From assembly GCF_001652265.1 (NCBI RefSeq), contig NZ_LWBS01000417.1, forward strand, positions 1 through 64,000: a stretch of 64,000 bases of DNA. Reading direction: 5' to 3'. Both the position numbers and the translations under genes were made by a program. Positions 25,836-35,035 of this stretch are shown one piece after another. This DNA is from Rhizobium leguminosarum. Lineage in GTDB: Bacteria > Pseudomonadota > Alphaproteobacteria > Rhizobiales > Rhizobiaceae. Every line of letters begins with the position of its first letter. Positions within the stretch are counted from its first letter, which is position 1. The notes under the pieces are model-generated. The model ran no database searches and was not told the DNA's origin. It saw only the letters and a program-made list of their open reading frames with translations.

Positions 25836-26444
25836 ATGAACGACCTCGCGGAAAATACACTCGACCTCACGCGGCAGGAGAATGTCACGCGCATTCTCGA
25901 TGCGGCCGAGCGGCTGTTCCGTCACTATGGCTACAGCAAGACGACGGTGGCCGATATTGCCCGCGATCTCGGCATGTCGCCGGCCAATATTTATCGTTTC
26001 TTCGCCTCCAAGGTAGAGATCCACCAAGCGCTCTGCGGGCGCATGCTCGCCATGTGCTATCAGATCGCCTACGACGTCCGCCATCAGCCGGCCAGCGCCA
26101 GCGAAAGGCTGCGCCGCTATGTCGAGACCCAGTATCAGTGGACGCTGGATGTGATGCTCGACGAGACTAAGGTGCACGAGATGATCATCGTCGCGATTGA
26201 GCGCGACTGGCATGTCATCGAAAAACATATCGACCGCGTTCATGATCTCATCGCCGAAATCATTGCCGAAGGCATTGCATCCGGCGAGTTCGCCGAGCAG
26301 GACCCGGTCGTTGCCTCGCGCTGCTTCGGCGCGGCGACGAACACGCTCTGCCATCCGCAGATGGTGGCGCAATGTCTTGCCAAAACGAACCGCGCGAGCG
26401 TCGACGAACTGATCGACTACGTGATCAGGGCGCTGAAGAAATAA
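25836..26444 (+). CDS. TetR-family repressor of the RND efflux operon
   Basis: A 202-residue TetR regulator. Its helix-turn-helix is at about residues 33-55 (TTVADIARDLGMSPANIYRFF), with a helical ligand domain after it. It is the first gene of a TetR-MFP-RND operon, 50 bp before the adaptor gene. It should repress the whole operon through the palindrome at 25779-25820 and be released by a pump substrate. Confidence 0.92.
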   Translation: MNDLAENTLDLTRQENVTRILDAAERLFRHYGYSKTTVADIARDLGMSPANIYRFFASKVEIHQALCGRMLAMCYQIAYDVRHQPASASERLRRYVETQYQWTLDVMLDETKVHEMIIVAIERDWHVIEKHIDRVHDLIAEIIAEGIASGEFAEQDPVVASRCFGAATNTLCHPQMVAQCLAKTNRASVDELIDYVIRALKK

Positions 26445-26494
26445 TGGACGGCGGCCGCCGTCGGAACCCCCTAAACGATCCAGGAGTGCGGAAG

Positions 26495-27634
26495 ATGTTT
26501 TCGCTCAAGACCCTCAGCCATCGCATGCCATCCGTCGCCAGTCTCGTGCTCGTGGGCGCCATCGGCATCGGCGTTTCCGCCTGCTCGGAAGAGAAGGCTG
26601 AGGTCAAGGAAGTCATTCGGCCGGTGAAGGTCGTCGAGATCGCCAAGGCCGGCGACACGCGCAAGCTCGATTATTCGGGCTCGGTCAAGGCGCGCACGGA
26701 GATGAACCTCGGGTTTCGTGTCGCCGGCAAGATCACCGAACGCCTCGTCGATATCGGCGACCGGGTGACGCCGGGCGACGTTCTCGCCCGCGTCGATGCC
26801 ACGGACTACCAGCTGGCGGTCCGGACGGCAGAAGCCAATCTCGCCTCGGCGGAAAGGGGCGTCGAAACCACCGATCTCGTCAACAAACGCGCCGAGCAGC
26901 TTTTCGACAAGAGCGTCGCCCCGAAGTCGCAGGTCGAACAGGCTTCGCTCAGCCATGACCAGGCGATCTCACAGCGCGATGCCGCACTTTCCGCGCTCGA
27001 CCAGGCGAAGAACCAGGTGAGCTATACTGAGCTCAAGGCCGGTCAGAACGGCATCGTCACTGCGATTAATGCCGATACCGGCCAGGTCGTCGGTTCCGGC
27101 ACCGCCGTCGTCACGGTTGCCGTCGACGGCGAGAAGGAAGTGCAGATCGCCGTTCCGGAAAACGACATTGCCGAATTCAAACCGGGCAAGACAGTCAAGG
27201 CAAGCTTCTGGGCCGACGACAGGCTGGTGCTCGACGGCAAGGTGCGGGAAGTTTCCGGCAGCGCCGACCAGCAGTCGCGCACCTTCGCCGTCCGGGTGAG
27301 CCTGCCGAACGATCCGCGCGTCTTGCTCGGCATGACGGCGACGATCGAGGCCGACGTCAGCAATGGCAACAGCTATGTCTCGATCCCGCTCAGTGCCCTG
27401 GCTGAGAAGGACGGCAAGCAGATGGTCTGGACCGTCGACCGCGACACGGCGACCGTGCATGGCCGCGACATCAAGGTCGCCGATTTCACCGGCGACGGCG
27501 TGCATGTGACCGAGGGCCTCGATACCGGCGATCTCGTCGTTTCGGCCGGCACGCAGTTCATGACCGAGAACCTGAAGGTGAAGGTGCCGGACCAGCAATC
27601 GGCCCTGGCCGCCACGGACCAGACCGTCCGCTGA
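26495..27634 (+). CDS. RND efflux periplasmic adaptor (membrane fusion protein), lipoprotein
   Basis: A 379-residue adaptor. The N-terminus has a signal with lipobox VSAC (lipidated C30), then lipoyl/barrel-sandwich halves around a coiled-coil hairpin (about 105-170) and a beta-barrel domain. AGGAG precedes ATG 26495 and the longer in-frame form is not needed. It links the RND pump to an outer-membrane channel such as TolC, which is not encoded here. Same operon as the pump. Confidence 0.9.
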   Translation: MFSLKTLSHRMPSVASLVLVGAIGIGVSACSEEKAEVKEVIRPVKVVEIAKAGDTRKLDYSGSVKARTEMNLGFRVAGKITERLVDIGDRVTPGDVLARVDATDYQLAVRTAEANLASAERGVETTDLVNKRAEQLFDKSVAPKSQVEQASLSHDQAISQRDAALSALDQAKNQVSYTELKAGQNGIVTAINADTGQVVGSGTAVVTVAVDGEKEVQIAVPENDIAEFKPGKTVKASFWADDRLVLDGKVREVSGSADQQSRTFAVRVSLPNDPRVLLGMTATIEADVSNGNSYVSIPLSALAEKDGKQMVWTVDRDTATVHGRDIKVADFTGDGVHVTEGLDTGDLVVSAGTQFMTENLKVKVPDQQSALAATDQTVR

Positions 27635-27661
27635 TCGCGCCAAAGGATAGGGAACAAGACC

Positions 27662-30600
27662 ATGGACGCCACCACCACCGAAAAGCGGCCCTTCAATCTG
27701 TCGCGTTGGGCGATCGGGCATCCGAGCATCGCCCGCTTCCTCTTTGGGCTGATCATCATCACCGGCGTACTCGGCCTGATGCGCATGGGCCAGCGCGAGG
27801 ACCCCGAATTCACCTTCCGCGTCATGGTCGTTCAGGCGATCTGGCCAGGTGCTTCCATCCAGGAAATGGAAGATCAGGTCGTCAACAAGATCGAGCGCAA
27901 GCTGCAGGAAACGCCGCATATCGACTGGGTCAAGTCCTATACGCGGGCAGGCAGTGCGATCATCACCCTGCAGGTCAAGGGCGACACGAATTCGCAAGAG
28001 GTGGCGGATGCCTTCTACCAGGTGCGCAAGAAGGTCGGCGACATCTCCAACGAGCTGCCGCAGGGCCTGCTCGGCCCCTATTTCAACGACGAGTTCGGCG
28101 ATACCTTCATCACGCTGCATTCGATCAGCGGCGACGGCTATTCCTATCCGGAACTGAAGAAATTCGCCATCCAGGCGCGCGACATGCTGCTGACGACGCC
28201 GGGCGTCGAGAAAGCCGTCATCATCGGCGACCAGCCTGAGAAGATTTATATCGACGTCTCGTCGAAGGCGCTCGCCGAGCGCGGCCTGACGATCCTCGAT
28301 CTGCAGAACGCCATCAAAGGCCAGAACAATGTCGATCCGGCCGGCTCGGTCGATACCGGCCTGCGCTCGGTGCGCATATCGGTCGAAGGCGACGTGAAGA
28401 AAGCCGCCGATATCCGCGAGCTGCGCCTTCGCGCCGGCGGTCAGGTGACGCGCCTCGGCGATATCGCCACCGTCAGTTCCGGGCTCGAAGATCCCTACCA
28501 GCGCAAGTACCGTTTCAACGGCCACGACAGCGTTCAGGTCGGCGTTGTGATGGCCAAGGGCTTCAACGTGACCGATGTCGGCAAGGGCGTGGAGGCGACC
28601 TATCAGCGCTTCGAGGAGGCGCTGCCCTATGGCGTTGCCGTCGATCAGATCGCCAACCAGCCCGACGTGGTGACGGATGCTGTCAGCGAATTCATGCATG
28701 CGCTCGGCGAAGCTCTCATCATCGTGCTGGTCGTCTCGTTCGTGTCGATCGGCTGGCGATCGGGCCTCGTCATCGCCATCGCCATTCCGCTGGTACTCGC
28801 CGCCACCTTTGCGCTGATGTACGAACTCGGTATCGACCTGCAGCGCATCTCGCTCGGCGCGCTGATCATCGCGCTCGGCCTGCTCGTCGACGATGCGATG
28901 ATCGTCGTCGAAATGATGGAACGAAAGCTGGAGGAAGGGCTCGTCAAGATCGAAGCGGCAAGCTTCGCCTATTCCTCGACCGCCTTCCCGATGCTGACGG
29001 GCACGCTGATCACCACCGCCGGCTTCATTCCCGTCGGCTTCGCGGCCTCGACGGCCGGCGAATATGTGCGGTCACTGTTCTACGTCGTCGGCATCGCGCT
29101 TGTCACCTCGTGGTTCGTCGCGGTCTACTTCACGCCGTGGCTCGGCTATATGATCCTCAAGCAGCGCCATCACGCCGGCGAGCATCGCGACGCCTTCGAC
29201 ACCGGCTTTTACCGTCGGTTGCGCGGCACGGTCGGCTGGGCGGTGCGCCACCGGGTCATCGTGCTGCTGCTCACGCTCGGCACCTTCGTCACTAGTCTTT
29301 GGGCCTTCCAGTTCATTCCGCAGAATTTCTTCCCGCAATCCTCGCGGCCGGAAATTCTCGTCGATCTCTGGCTGCCCGAGGGCACCAGCATCAAGGAAGT
29401 CGAGGTGCAGGCAAAGGCGCTCGAAGCCAAGATGATGGACGATCCCGACAAGCGGTTCATCGCCACCTATATCGGCGAAGGCGCGCCGCGTTTCTTCCTG
29501 CCGCTCGACCAGCAACTGCGCAATCCGAACTTCGCCCAGCTGCTCGTCATGGCCAATGACGAGCCGGCACGCGAGCGGCTGATCGTCAAGCTGCGGACGA
29601 TGCTTGCGGAAGACTTCCCCGACATTCGCGGCAAGGTCGACCGCCTCTTTCTCGGTCCGCCGACCGGCTGGCCGGTGCAGATGCGGGTCATGGGACCCGA
29701 CCGCCAGAAAGTCAGGGAGATCGCCGATCAGGTAAAGGCGCGCTTCCAGGCCAATCCGATGCTCGGCGCCATCCATGACGACTGGCTGGAAGAGGTGCCG
29801 GAGATGAAGCTGGTGATCGACCAGGATCGCGCCCGGGCACTCGGCGTCACCTCGCAGCGTGTACGCCAGATGCTGCAGACCGCCATGTCAGGGGCTGCGC
29901 TCGACGATTTCCGCGACGGCGAGGAGACGGTCTCGATCGTCGCCCGCGAGCCGGATGCCAGCCGCTCGCTGCTGTCGGCGGTCAACTCGGTCTACGTCCC
30001 GACGGATTTTGGCGGCTTCGTGCCGGTCTCTCAGGTCGCCAAGGTCGTGCCCGTCATGGAGCAGGGCATCGAGTGGCGGCGCGACCGCCTGCCGACGATC
30101 ACCGTGCGCGCCACGCTGCCTGACGATGTGCAGCCGAACGACGTCGTGATGAAGATGTATGCCGACATGAAGGACCTGCGCGACAGCGTGCCTGCCGACT
30201 ACAATGTCGAAATCCAGGGCGGCGCCGAGGATGCGGCGGAAAGCCAGATGTCGATCGCCGCCAAGGCACCGATCATGCTTGCCGTCATCATCGTACTGCT
30301 AATGGTGCAGCTGCAGCATTTCGGCAAAGCGATGCTGGTGCTCGCCACCGGACCGCTCGGAATCATCGGTGCGGCCGCCGCATTGCTGATCAGCGGCGCT
30401 CCTTTCGGTTTCGTGGCGATCCTCGGCGTCATCGCCCTGCTCGGGATTATCATGCGCAACTCGATCATCCTGGTCGATCAGATCGATCAGGATATCAGGG
30501 CCGGCATGCACCGGCAGGAGGCTATCGTCGGTGCCGCCGTGCGACGTTTCCGACCGATTATGCTGACGGCGCTGACCGCCGTGCTGGCGCTTATCCCGAT

Positions 30601-30808
30601 CTCGCGCGGTGTCTTCTGGGGTCCGCTCGCCTACGCGATGATGGGCGGCATCCTGGTTGCGACCGTGCTCACCATTCTGGTTCTGCCCGCCGGTTACGCC
30701 CTTTTCTTCGGCCGGGAGCCGAAGGCAAAGGACGAGCCGGACGAGCATGCCGACGCCATCCAGGAAGAGGCGGATGACAGACATCCGCCGGCGTTGGCAG
30801 CAGAGTGA
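27662..30808 (+). CDS. RND-family multidrug/solvent efflux pump
   Basis: A 1048-residue RND permease with two repeats of six membrane helices, each with a large periplasmic loop. D410-D411 in LLVDDAM, helix 4, are the proton-relay aspartates (AcrB D407/D408). The conserved helix-1 and docking regions are present. It follows the adaptor by 27 bp and ends with a strong terminator. The sequence resembles the VexF/MexF side of the family more than AcrB, but the substrate cannot be predicted. Confidence 0.93.
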   Translation: MDATTTEKRPFNLSRWAIGHPSIARFLFGLIIITGVLGLMRMGQREDPEFTFRVMVVQAIWPGASIQEMEDQVVNKIERKLQETPHIDWVKSYTRAGSAIITLQVKGDTNSQEVADAFYQVRKKVGDISNELPQGLLGPYFNDEFGDTFITLHSISGDGYSYPELKKFAIQARDMLLTTPGVEKAVIIGDQPEKIYIDVSSKALAERGLTILDLQNAIKGQNNVDPAGSVDTGLRSVRISVEGDVKKAADIRELRLRAGGQVTRLGDIATVSSGLEDPYQRKYRFNGHDSVQVGVVMAKGFNVTDVGKGVEATYQRFEEALPYGVAVDQIANQPDVVTDAVSEFMHALGEALIIVLVVSFVSIGWRSGLVIAIAIPLVLAATFALMYELGIDLQRISLGALIIALGLLVDDAMIVVEMMERKLEEGLVKIEAASFAYSSTAFPMLTGTLITTAGFIPVGFAASTAGEYVRSLFYVVGIALVTSWFVAVYFTPWLGYMILKQRHHAGEHRDAFDTGFYRRLRGTVGWAVRHRVIVLLLTLGTFVTSLWAFQFIPQNFFPQSSRPEILVDLWLPEGTSIKEVEVQAKALEAKMMDDPDKRFIATYIGEGAPRFFLPLDQQLRNPNFAQLLVMANDEPARERLIVKLRTMLAEDFPDIRGKVDRLFLGPPTGWPVQMRVMGPDRQKVREIADQVKARFQANPMLGAIHDDWLEEVPEMKLVIDQDRARALGVTSQRVRQMLQTAMSGAALDDFRDGEETVSIVAREPDASRSLLSAVNSVYVPTDFGGFVPVSQVAKVVPVMEQGIEWRRDRLPTITVRATLPDDVQPNDVVMKMYADMKDLRDSVPADYNVEIQGGAEDAAESQMSIAAKAPIMLAVIIVLLMVQLQHFGKAMLVLATGPLGIIGAAAALLISGAPFGFVAILGVIALLGIIMRNSIILVDQIDQDIRAGMHRQEAIVGAAVRRFRPIMLTALTAVLALIPISRGVFWGPLAYAMMGGILVATVLTILVLPAGYALFFGREPKAKDEPDEHADAIQEEADDRHPPALAAE

Positions 30809-30810
30809 GG

Positions 30811-30838
30811 ACGGCGCGGCGAAAGCCGCGCCGTTTTC
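30811..30838 (+). terminator. Intrinsic terminator of the RND operon
   Basis: A perfect 10-bp stem, ACGGCGCGGC (30811-30820) and GCCGCGCCGT (30825-30834), with GAAA loop and TTTT. This is a textbook Rho-independent terminator three bases after the pump gene. Confidence 0.9.
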
Positions 30839-31037
30839 TTGCAGGGTCAGCTCTCCGTCAAAGCACGCTGCTGCTTAGCCCCGGCTCGGCAGGCAGCCTT
30901 TGAACGGCTCATCGCTGTCCGCTCCGCCTCGGACCCGGGCGCCGATTCCATTGCCGCCTCGAAAAAGCTAAGCTGCAAAAGCATGCCGGAAGACCAACCG
31001 CGATCCCGGCCACTCAGCGACGAGGCAGGGCACGACC

Positions 31038-32948
31038 ATGGCCGATTACCATCTGGAAGCAAGCTGGAGCCCGATCGAGGGCAGTTTCGGGCGCCTCACC
31101 TTCACCCTTTTCAATCTTTCGACCGAGCCGCTGTCCGGCTTCTCGCTCGCCTACACCTCAGAGACGCGGATTGCCGACAAACATGTCTGCGACGGCGGCA
31201 GCCTCAAGCGGCGGGTCGCGCATTTCCACGAATTCCTGCCGCCCGAAGACCTGAGCGTGCCGCCCGGCGGGCGCTGGCGGTTCACCGTCGAGGGGCTGAC
31301 CAGGGCGCCGAAACATATGACATCAGGCGTCAAATCGGCCTATCTGACACTTGGCGACGGACGCCACGTTCCTGTTGGTTTCGGCGATCTCATGCTCGAA
31401 GGCCGGGATGGTGGCGTGGCGCCGCCGCTTCTGCCGCCGGGCCGGGCCGAGGAACCTTATTCGCTGCTGCCCTGGCCGCTGGCGCTCGGGCTGAAGGCGG
31501 GAGAGCTGCCGGTCGTCCTTTATCCGGCCGAGCGGACGCGGCCCGATGCGGCCAAGGCGCTCTCGCTGGTTCTGGAGCTTTACCAGCGGCTCTATCCGGC
31601 CGACAATATGCCGTTTTCGCTCAGTGCCGTCGAAGGCGGGCGGGTCATTCGTTTCGTCACCGAATCGTCGATCGCCGCCTTTGCTTACGAATTGCGTTTT
31701 ACGGCGCATGAGATCGTGCTTTCGAGTGCGGATGCGGCCGGGCGGCATTACGGGCTGATCAGCCTGGCGCAATTGCTGCATGGCGCCCGCGGCGATCTCG
31801 AGCGATTCAAATTCCCCAATTTCGGCACAATCGCCGACCAGCCGCGTTATGACTGGCGCGGCTGCCATCTCGATGTGTCCAGGCAGTTCTATCCGGTGGC
31901 AGACGTGGTGCGGCTGATGGATATTCTCGCCTGGAACAAGCTTAACATATTCCACTGGCATCTGACCGACGACGAAGCGTGGCGGCTTGAGATCAAGGCC
32001 TATCCGGCGCTGACGGAGATCGGCGCGCGGCACGGGCCGGATGAAGTGCTCGTGCCGCAGCTCGGCGACGGGGCGCAAACGCGCTCCGGCCACTACACGC
32101 AGGAGGACGCCAGGCGGATTGTTGCGCATGCAGCCTCGCTGCATATCGAAGTGGTGCCGGAAATCGATATTCCGGGCCACAGCATGGCGACGCTGTTCTC
32201 GTTGCCCGAACTCGTCGACGGGCAGGAGGCGCCTGATAGTTACCGCTCGGTGCAGGGTTATCCGAACAACGCCCTCAATCCGGCGGTGGAATTCACCTAT
32301 GAATTTCTCGGCAAGGTGTTCGACGAGATGGTGACGCTGTTTCCCGGCGAATATCTTCATATCGGCGGCGACGAGGTGGCGCATGGCTCCTGGCTTTCCT
32401 CGCCGCTCTGCAAGGTGCTGATGGAGCGGGAGAAACTTGCCGGCACTGCCGAGCTGCAGTCCTATTTCCTGAAACGTATCAAAGCCATGCTGTCGGAGCG
32501 CGGCAAGAAGCTCGCCGGTTGGAACGAGGTCTCGCATGGCGGCGGCGTCGATCGCGACGGCACGCTGCTGATGGCCTGGGAAAAGCCCGCCGTCGGCATC
32601 GAGCTCGCGCAAGAAGGTTACGACGTGGTGATGACACCGGGGCAAGCCTATTATCTCGACATGGCGCAGGCGGAGGCCTGGGCCGAGCCGGGCGCCAGCT
32701 GGGCGGGCCACGCACCGCCGGAACACACTTATGCTTACGAGGCCGAGGGCGAGCTGCCGGAGGCGCTGCAAGGGAAGATGCGCGGCATCCAGGCCTGCAT
32801 CTGGACAGAGAACTTCGTCTCGCGCGCCTATTTCAACCGGCTGGTTTTTCCGCGTCTGCCGGCAATCGCCGAGGCTGCCTGGACGCCTTTGGCGCGCAAG
32901 GACTGGGATCGGTTCGCAGCGATCGTGCGGATGTGGCCGGTGCTTTAA
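31038..32948 (+). CDS. Beta-N-acetylhexosaminidase, GH20
   Basis: A 636-residue protein. An N-terminal carbohydrate-binding-like region (1-125) and a GH20b-type alpha/beta domain (about 130-265) precede the barrel, which contains HWHLTDDEAWR and EIDIPGHS. The catalytic pair is D445-E446 in HIGGDEVAHGS. No signal peptide is evident, so it probably acts on imported chito-oligosaccharides or other GlcNAc glycosides. The convergent ROK kinase could handle a released sugar. The 229-bp gap upstream, after the RND terminator, shows no gene. Confidence 0.92.
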   Translation: MADYHLEASWSPIEGSFGRLTFTLFNLSTEPLSGFSLAYTSETRIADKHVCDGGSLKRRVAHFHEFLPPEDLSVPPGGRWRFTVEGLTRAPKHMTSGVKSAYLTLGDGRHVPVGFGDLMLEGRDGGVAPPLLPPGRAEEPYSLLPWPLALGLKAGELPVVLYPAERTRPDAAKALSLVLELYQRLYPADNMPFSLSAVEGGRVIRFVTESSIAAFAYELRFTAHEIVLSSADAAGRHYGLISLAQLLHGARGDLERFKFPNFGTIADQPRYDWRGCHLDVSRQFYPVADVVRLMDILAWNKLNIFHWHLTDDEAWRLEIKAYPALTEIGARHGPDEVLVPQLGDGAQTRSGHYTQEDARRIVAHAASLHIEVVPEIDIPGHSMATLFSLPELVDGQEAPDSYRSVQGYPNNALNPAVEFTYEFLGKVFDEMVTLFPGEYLHIGGDEVAHGSWLSSPLCKVLMEREKLAGTAELQSYFLKRIKAMLSERGKKLAGWNEVSHGGGVDRDGTLLMAWEKPAVGIELAQEGYDVVMTPGQAYYLDMAQAEAWAEPGASWAGHAPPEHTYAYEAEGELPEALQGKMRGIQACIWTENFVSRAYFNRLVFPRLPAIAEAAWTPLARKDWDRFAAIVRMWPVL

Positions 32949-32954
32949 GGAATC

Positions 32955-32997
32955 GCAATTCGGACGGAAGATCGCTTCGCACTTTTCGTGGAATTGC
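32955..32997. repeat. Short palindromic repeat between GH20 and ROK genes
   Basis: The arms are GCAATTC (32955) and GAATTGC (to 32997), enclosing GGACGGAAGATCGCTTCGCACTTTT. The same core occurs at 47498-47543. It fills the convergent gap and may end both transcripts. Confidence 0.65.
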
Positions 32998-32998
32998 T

Positions 32999-33910
32999 TC
33001 AGGCCGCCTCGGCCTTCAGTCCCAGCAGTGCCGCGCCGATCAGACCGGGTTCGATGCGGCATTCGCTGCGCACCACCAGCGGGCGATCGAACTTACGCAG
33101 GATGCGGGCGCGCACCGCGTGGTCGAGCTCGGCAAGCAGCGGCTCGGCATTGGAAAGCCCACCGCCGACCGGCACGATGGTCGCGCCGGTGATGTTGATC
33201 GTCAGCGCCAAGGGCGAGGCGACGAGATCGACATAGACGTCGATCGTCCGTGTCGCCTTCTCCTCTCCATGGCGCCACTGAGCGATGATCTCCTCGCTGG
33301 CAAGGTCGAGATCGTGCAGCGTCTTGTGCAGGCGCTCCAGGCCGCGGGCGCCGCCGACGGTGTCGACGCAGCCCCTCTGGCCGCAGCCGCAGGCATAAGC
33401 GGGAATGGCGACGGGCGGGTTGCCGGCCGCGGATGCGATGATCGGCCCGTGACCCCATTCGCCGGCAAAGCCGCCGGCCTCATTGACGAGGCGCCCGTCG
33501 GCAACCAGGCCGCCGCCGACGCCGGTGCCGAGGATGGCGCCGAAGACGATGCGGTGGCCGCGGCCGGCGCCGAGACCGGCTTCGGCCATCGCGAAACAGT
33601 CGGCATCATTGGCGATCAGCACCGGCAGGCCGAGTTCGGCTTCGAGATCGGCGCCAAGCGTGCGTTCGTGGATGCAGGGAATGTTGGCGCAGATCAGGCG
33701 CTGCGTATCGGGATCGACGACGCCGGCGATGGAGAGGGCGATGCCGTTCGGTTGTTCGCCGGTTTCGGCGATGATGTCGCGCAGGGTCTCGACGAAAGCG
33801 GCAAAATCATCCCTGGGCGTCGGGCGGCGGCCGAGGGGAACGATGTCTGTCTCGGAACGAGCGATGCCGCCCTTGATGGCGGTGCCGCCGATGTCGAATG
33901 AAATGATCAT
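32999..33910 (-). CDS. ROK-family sugar kinase (N-acetylglucosamine/glucose kinase type)
   Basis: A 303-residue kinase with phosphate-binding DIGGTAIKGG (6-15), catalytic-base region NDAD (101-104), sugar-contacting EWGH (151-154) and zinc ligands H154, C174, C176 and C181 (CGCGQRGC). ATG 33910 fits the family start; a slightly longer form from 33952 lacks support. There is no helix-turn-helix, so it is an enzyme and not a repressor. Facing GH20, it may phosphorylate GlcNAc. Confidence 0.9.
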   Translation of the reverse strand: MIISFDIGGTAIKGGIARSETDIVPLGRRPTPRDDFAAFVETLRDIIAETGEQPNGIALSIAGVVDPDTQRLICANIPCIHERTLGADLEAELGLPVLIANDADCFAMAEAGLGAGRGHRIVFGAILGTGVGGGLVADGRLVNEAGGFAGEWGHGPIIASAAGNPPVAIPAYACGCGQRGCVDTVGGARGLERLHKTLHDLDLASEEIIAQWRHGEEKATRTIDVYVDLVASPLALTINITGATIVPVGGGLSNAEPLLAELDHAVRARILRKFDRPLVVRSECRIEPGLIGAALLGLKAEAA

Positions 33911-34264
33911 TGCCACTCTGCCGTTTCTCTGGTCTCCCGCGTCTGCTTGCATTGTTGGCGGGGGATTTTCAAGCGCTCATTCGGCGGCGGTGTCGCCGGG
34001 TTTAGGGTCGTGCCGTGTGGCGCCTCCTCTGTTCTGCCGGACGTCTCTCCCACCGGTGGGGGATCAGATAGGCGGGACGGGTTTCCGTCTTCCATCCGTC
34101 ATGGCAAGACGTTGGAGAAGTCTGGTGAGCCCAAGCCCATGGGCTCCGATCGCAGCCGCAATTTCTAACCCCGATAGTCATTCAATTGGCATATTGCATC
34201 GCCAGAATCCGGCCCTACACTTTCATCAACTGCCAGACCCATCGATACGAGAGAAAACAGTACC
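33911..34264. other. 354-bp region without a convincing gene
   Basis: The stretch between the ROK start and the ExoD reading frame holds a perfect palindrome CCCACCGGTGGG (34049-34060) in a setting like the other interspersed repeats (CTCTCCCACC...GGGGGAT). I see no frame with a ribosome site. It must contain the promoter of the ROK gene and that of the ExoD gene, but no clear -35/-10 pair is visible. Confidence 0.4.
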
Positions 34265-34306
34265 ATCCGAAGACCACGTCCCAAAGGCCGCCGCCTCTCA
34301 TCTATT

Positions 34307-34885
34307 TTGCGGCAAATGGCCGCCGATCAAAGCCGCGAACGGATCTCGATCGGCGATCTGTTCGACACGATGGGCGACAGGGCGATCAGCGCGTTGATGC
34401 TGATCTTCGCGCTTCCGAACGCCTTTCCCACTCCGCCGGGCACCTCGGCCGTGCTCGGGGCGCCATTGGTCTTCCTGGCAGCGCAACTGACCTTTGGGCT
34501 GAAACCCTGGCTACCGAAGGTGATTGCCAACCGTTCAATGCGCCGGGAGGATTTCGAGGCCATTGTCGGCCGCATCCACCGCTGGCTCGCCTGGGCCGAA
34601 CGCATGCTGAAACCACGGCTTGCGATCTTCGCCGAACCGCCGGCGGAATATCTCGCCGGGGCCGCATGCCTGCTGCTGGCGATCGTGCTGCTGCTGCCGG
34701 TCCCGCTCGGCAACATCCTGCCGGCGATCACGATCTCGGTCTTCGCTTTCGGCATATTGGGCCGTGACGGTCTCTTCGCGCTCATCGGCTTCGTGATGAC
34801 GGCCGTGTCGCTCGTCGTCGCCGGCGGGGTGATTTACGGTCTCGTGAAGGCGGCGATCTATCTCGTCGTGCAATGGTTTGCCTAA
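34307..34885 (+). CDS. ExoD-family integral membrane protein
   Basis: A protein of 192 residues from TTG 34307 (ATG 34316 gives 189) with three to four hydrophobic segments and the family's LFDTMGDRAISALMLIFALPNAFPTPPGTS-type start. ExoD-family proteins are associated with exopolysaccharide synthesis and alkaline tolerance in S. meliloti. The same frame is open upstream and spells basic residues (RRPRPKGRRLSSILRQM) that look like the usual N-terminus, but no ATG, GTG or TTG precedes them. The start may be a rare codon (ATC at 34265 follows GAGAGA), or may have been lost. Confidence 0.8.
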   Translation: MRQMAADQSRERISIGDLFDTMGDRAISALMLIFALPNAFPTPPGTSAVLGAPLVFLAAQLTFGLKPWLPKVIANRSMRREDFEAIVGRIHRWLAWAERMLKPRLAIFAEPPAEYLAGAACLLLAIVLLLPVPLGNILPAITISVFAFGILGRDGLFALIGFVMTAVSLVVAGGVIYGLVKAAIYLVVQWFA

Positions 34886-35035
34886 ACGGAGTTTGCTTGA
34901 GTGACGGCAGTTATTTGGCGAGGCTCTTTGCAATAGGCTCGACATTTGCCGGAATTTTGTTTTGATCTGGCGCGATACAGACTCAAATCATGTTCGGCGC
35001 CGGCCCGCCGGCTCACTTTGCGCGATAGGCATTAG

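Noticed and set aside
26969..28699. 576-codon minus-strand frame opposite the MFP and RND genes
   Set aside because: The plus strand carries unmistakable adaptor and pump motifs across the same bases.
31323..33062. 579-codon minus-strand frame opposite GH20
   Set aside because: Antisense shadow; the GH20 catalytic D-E pair is on the plus strand.
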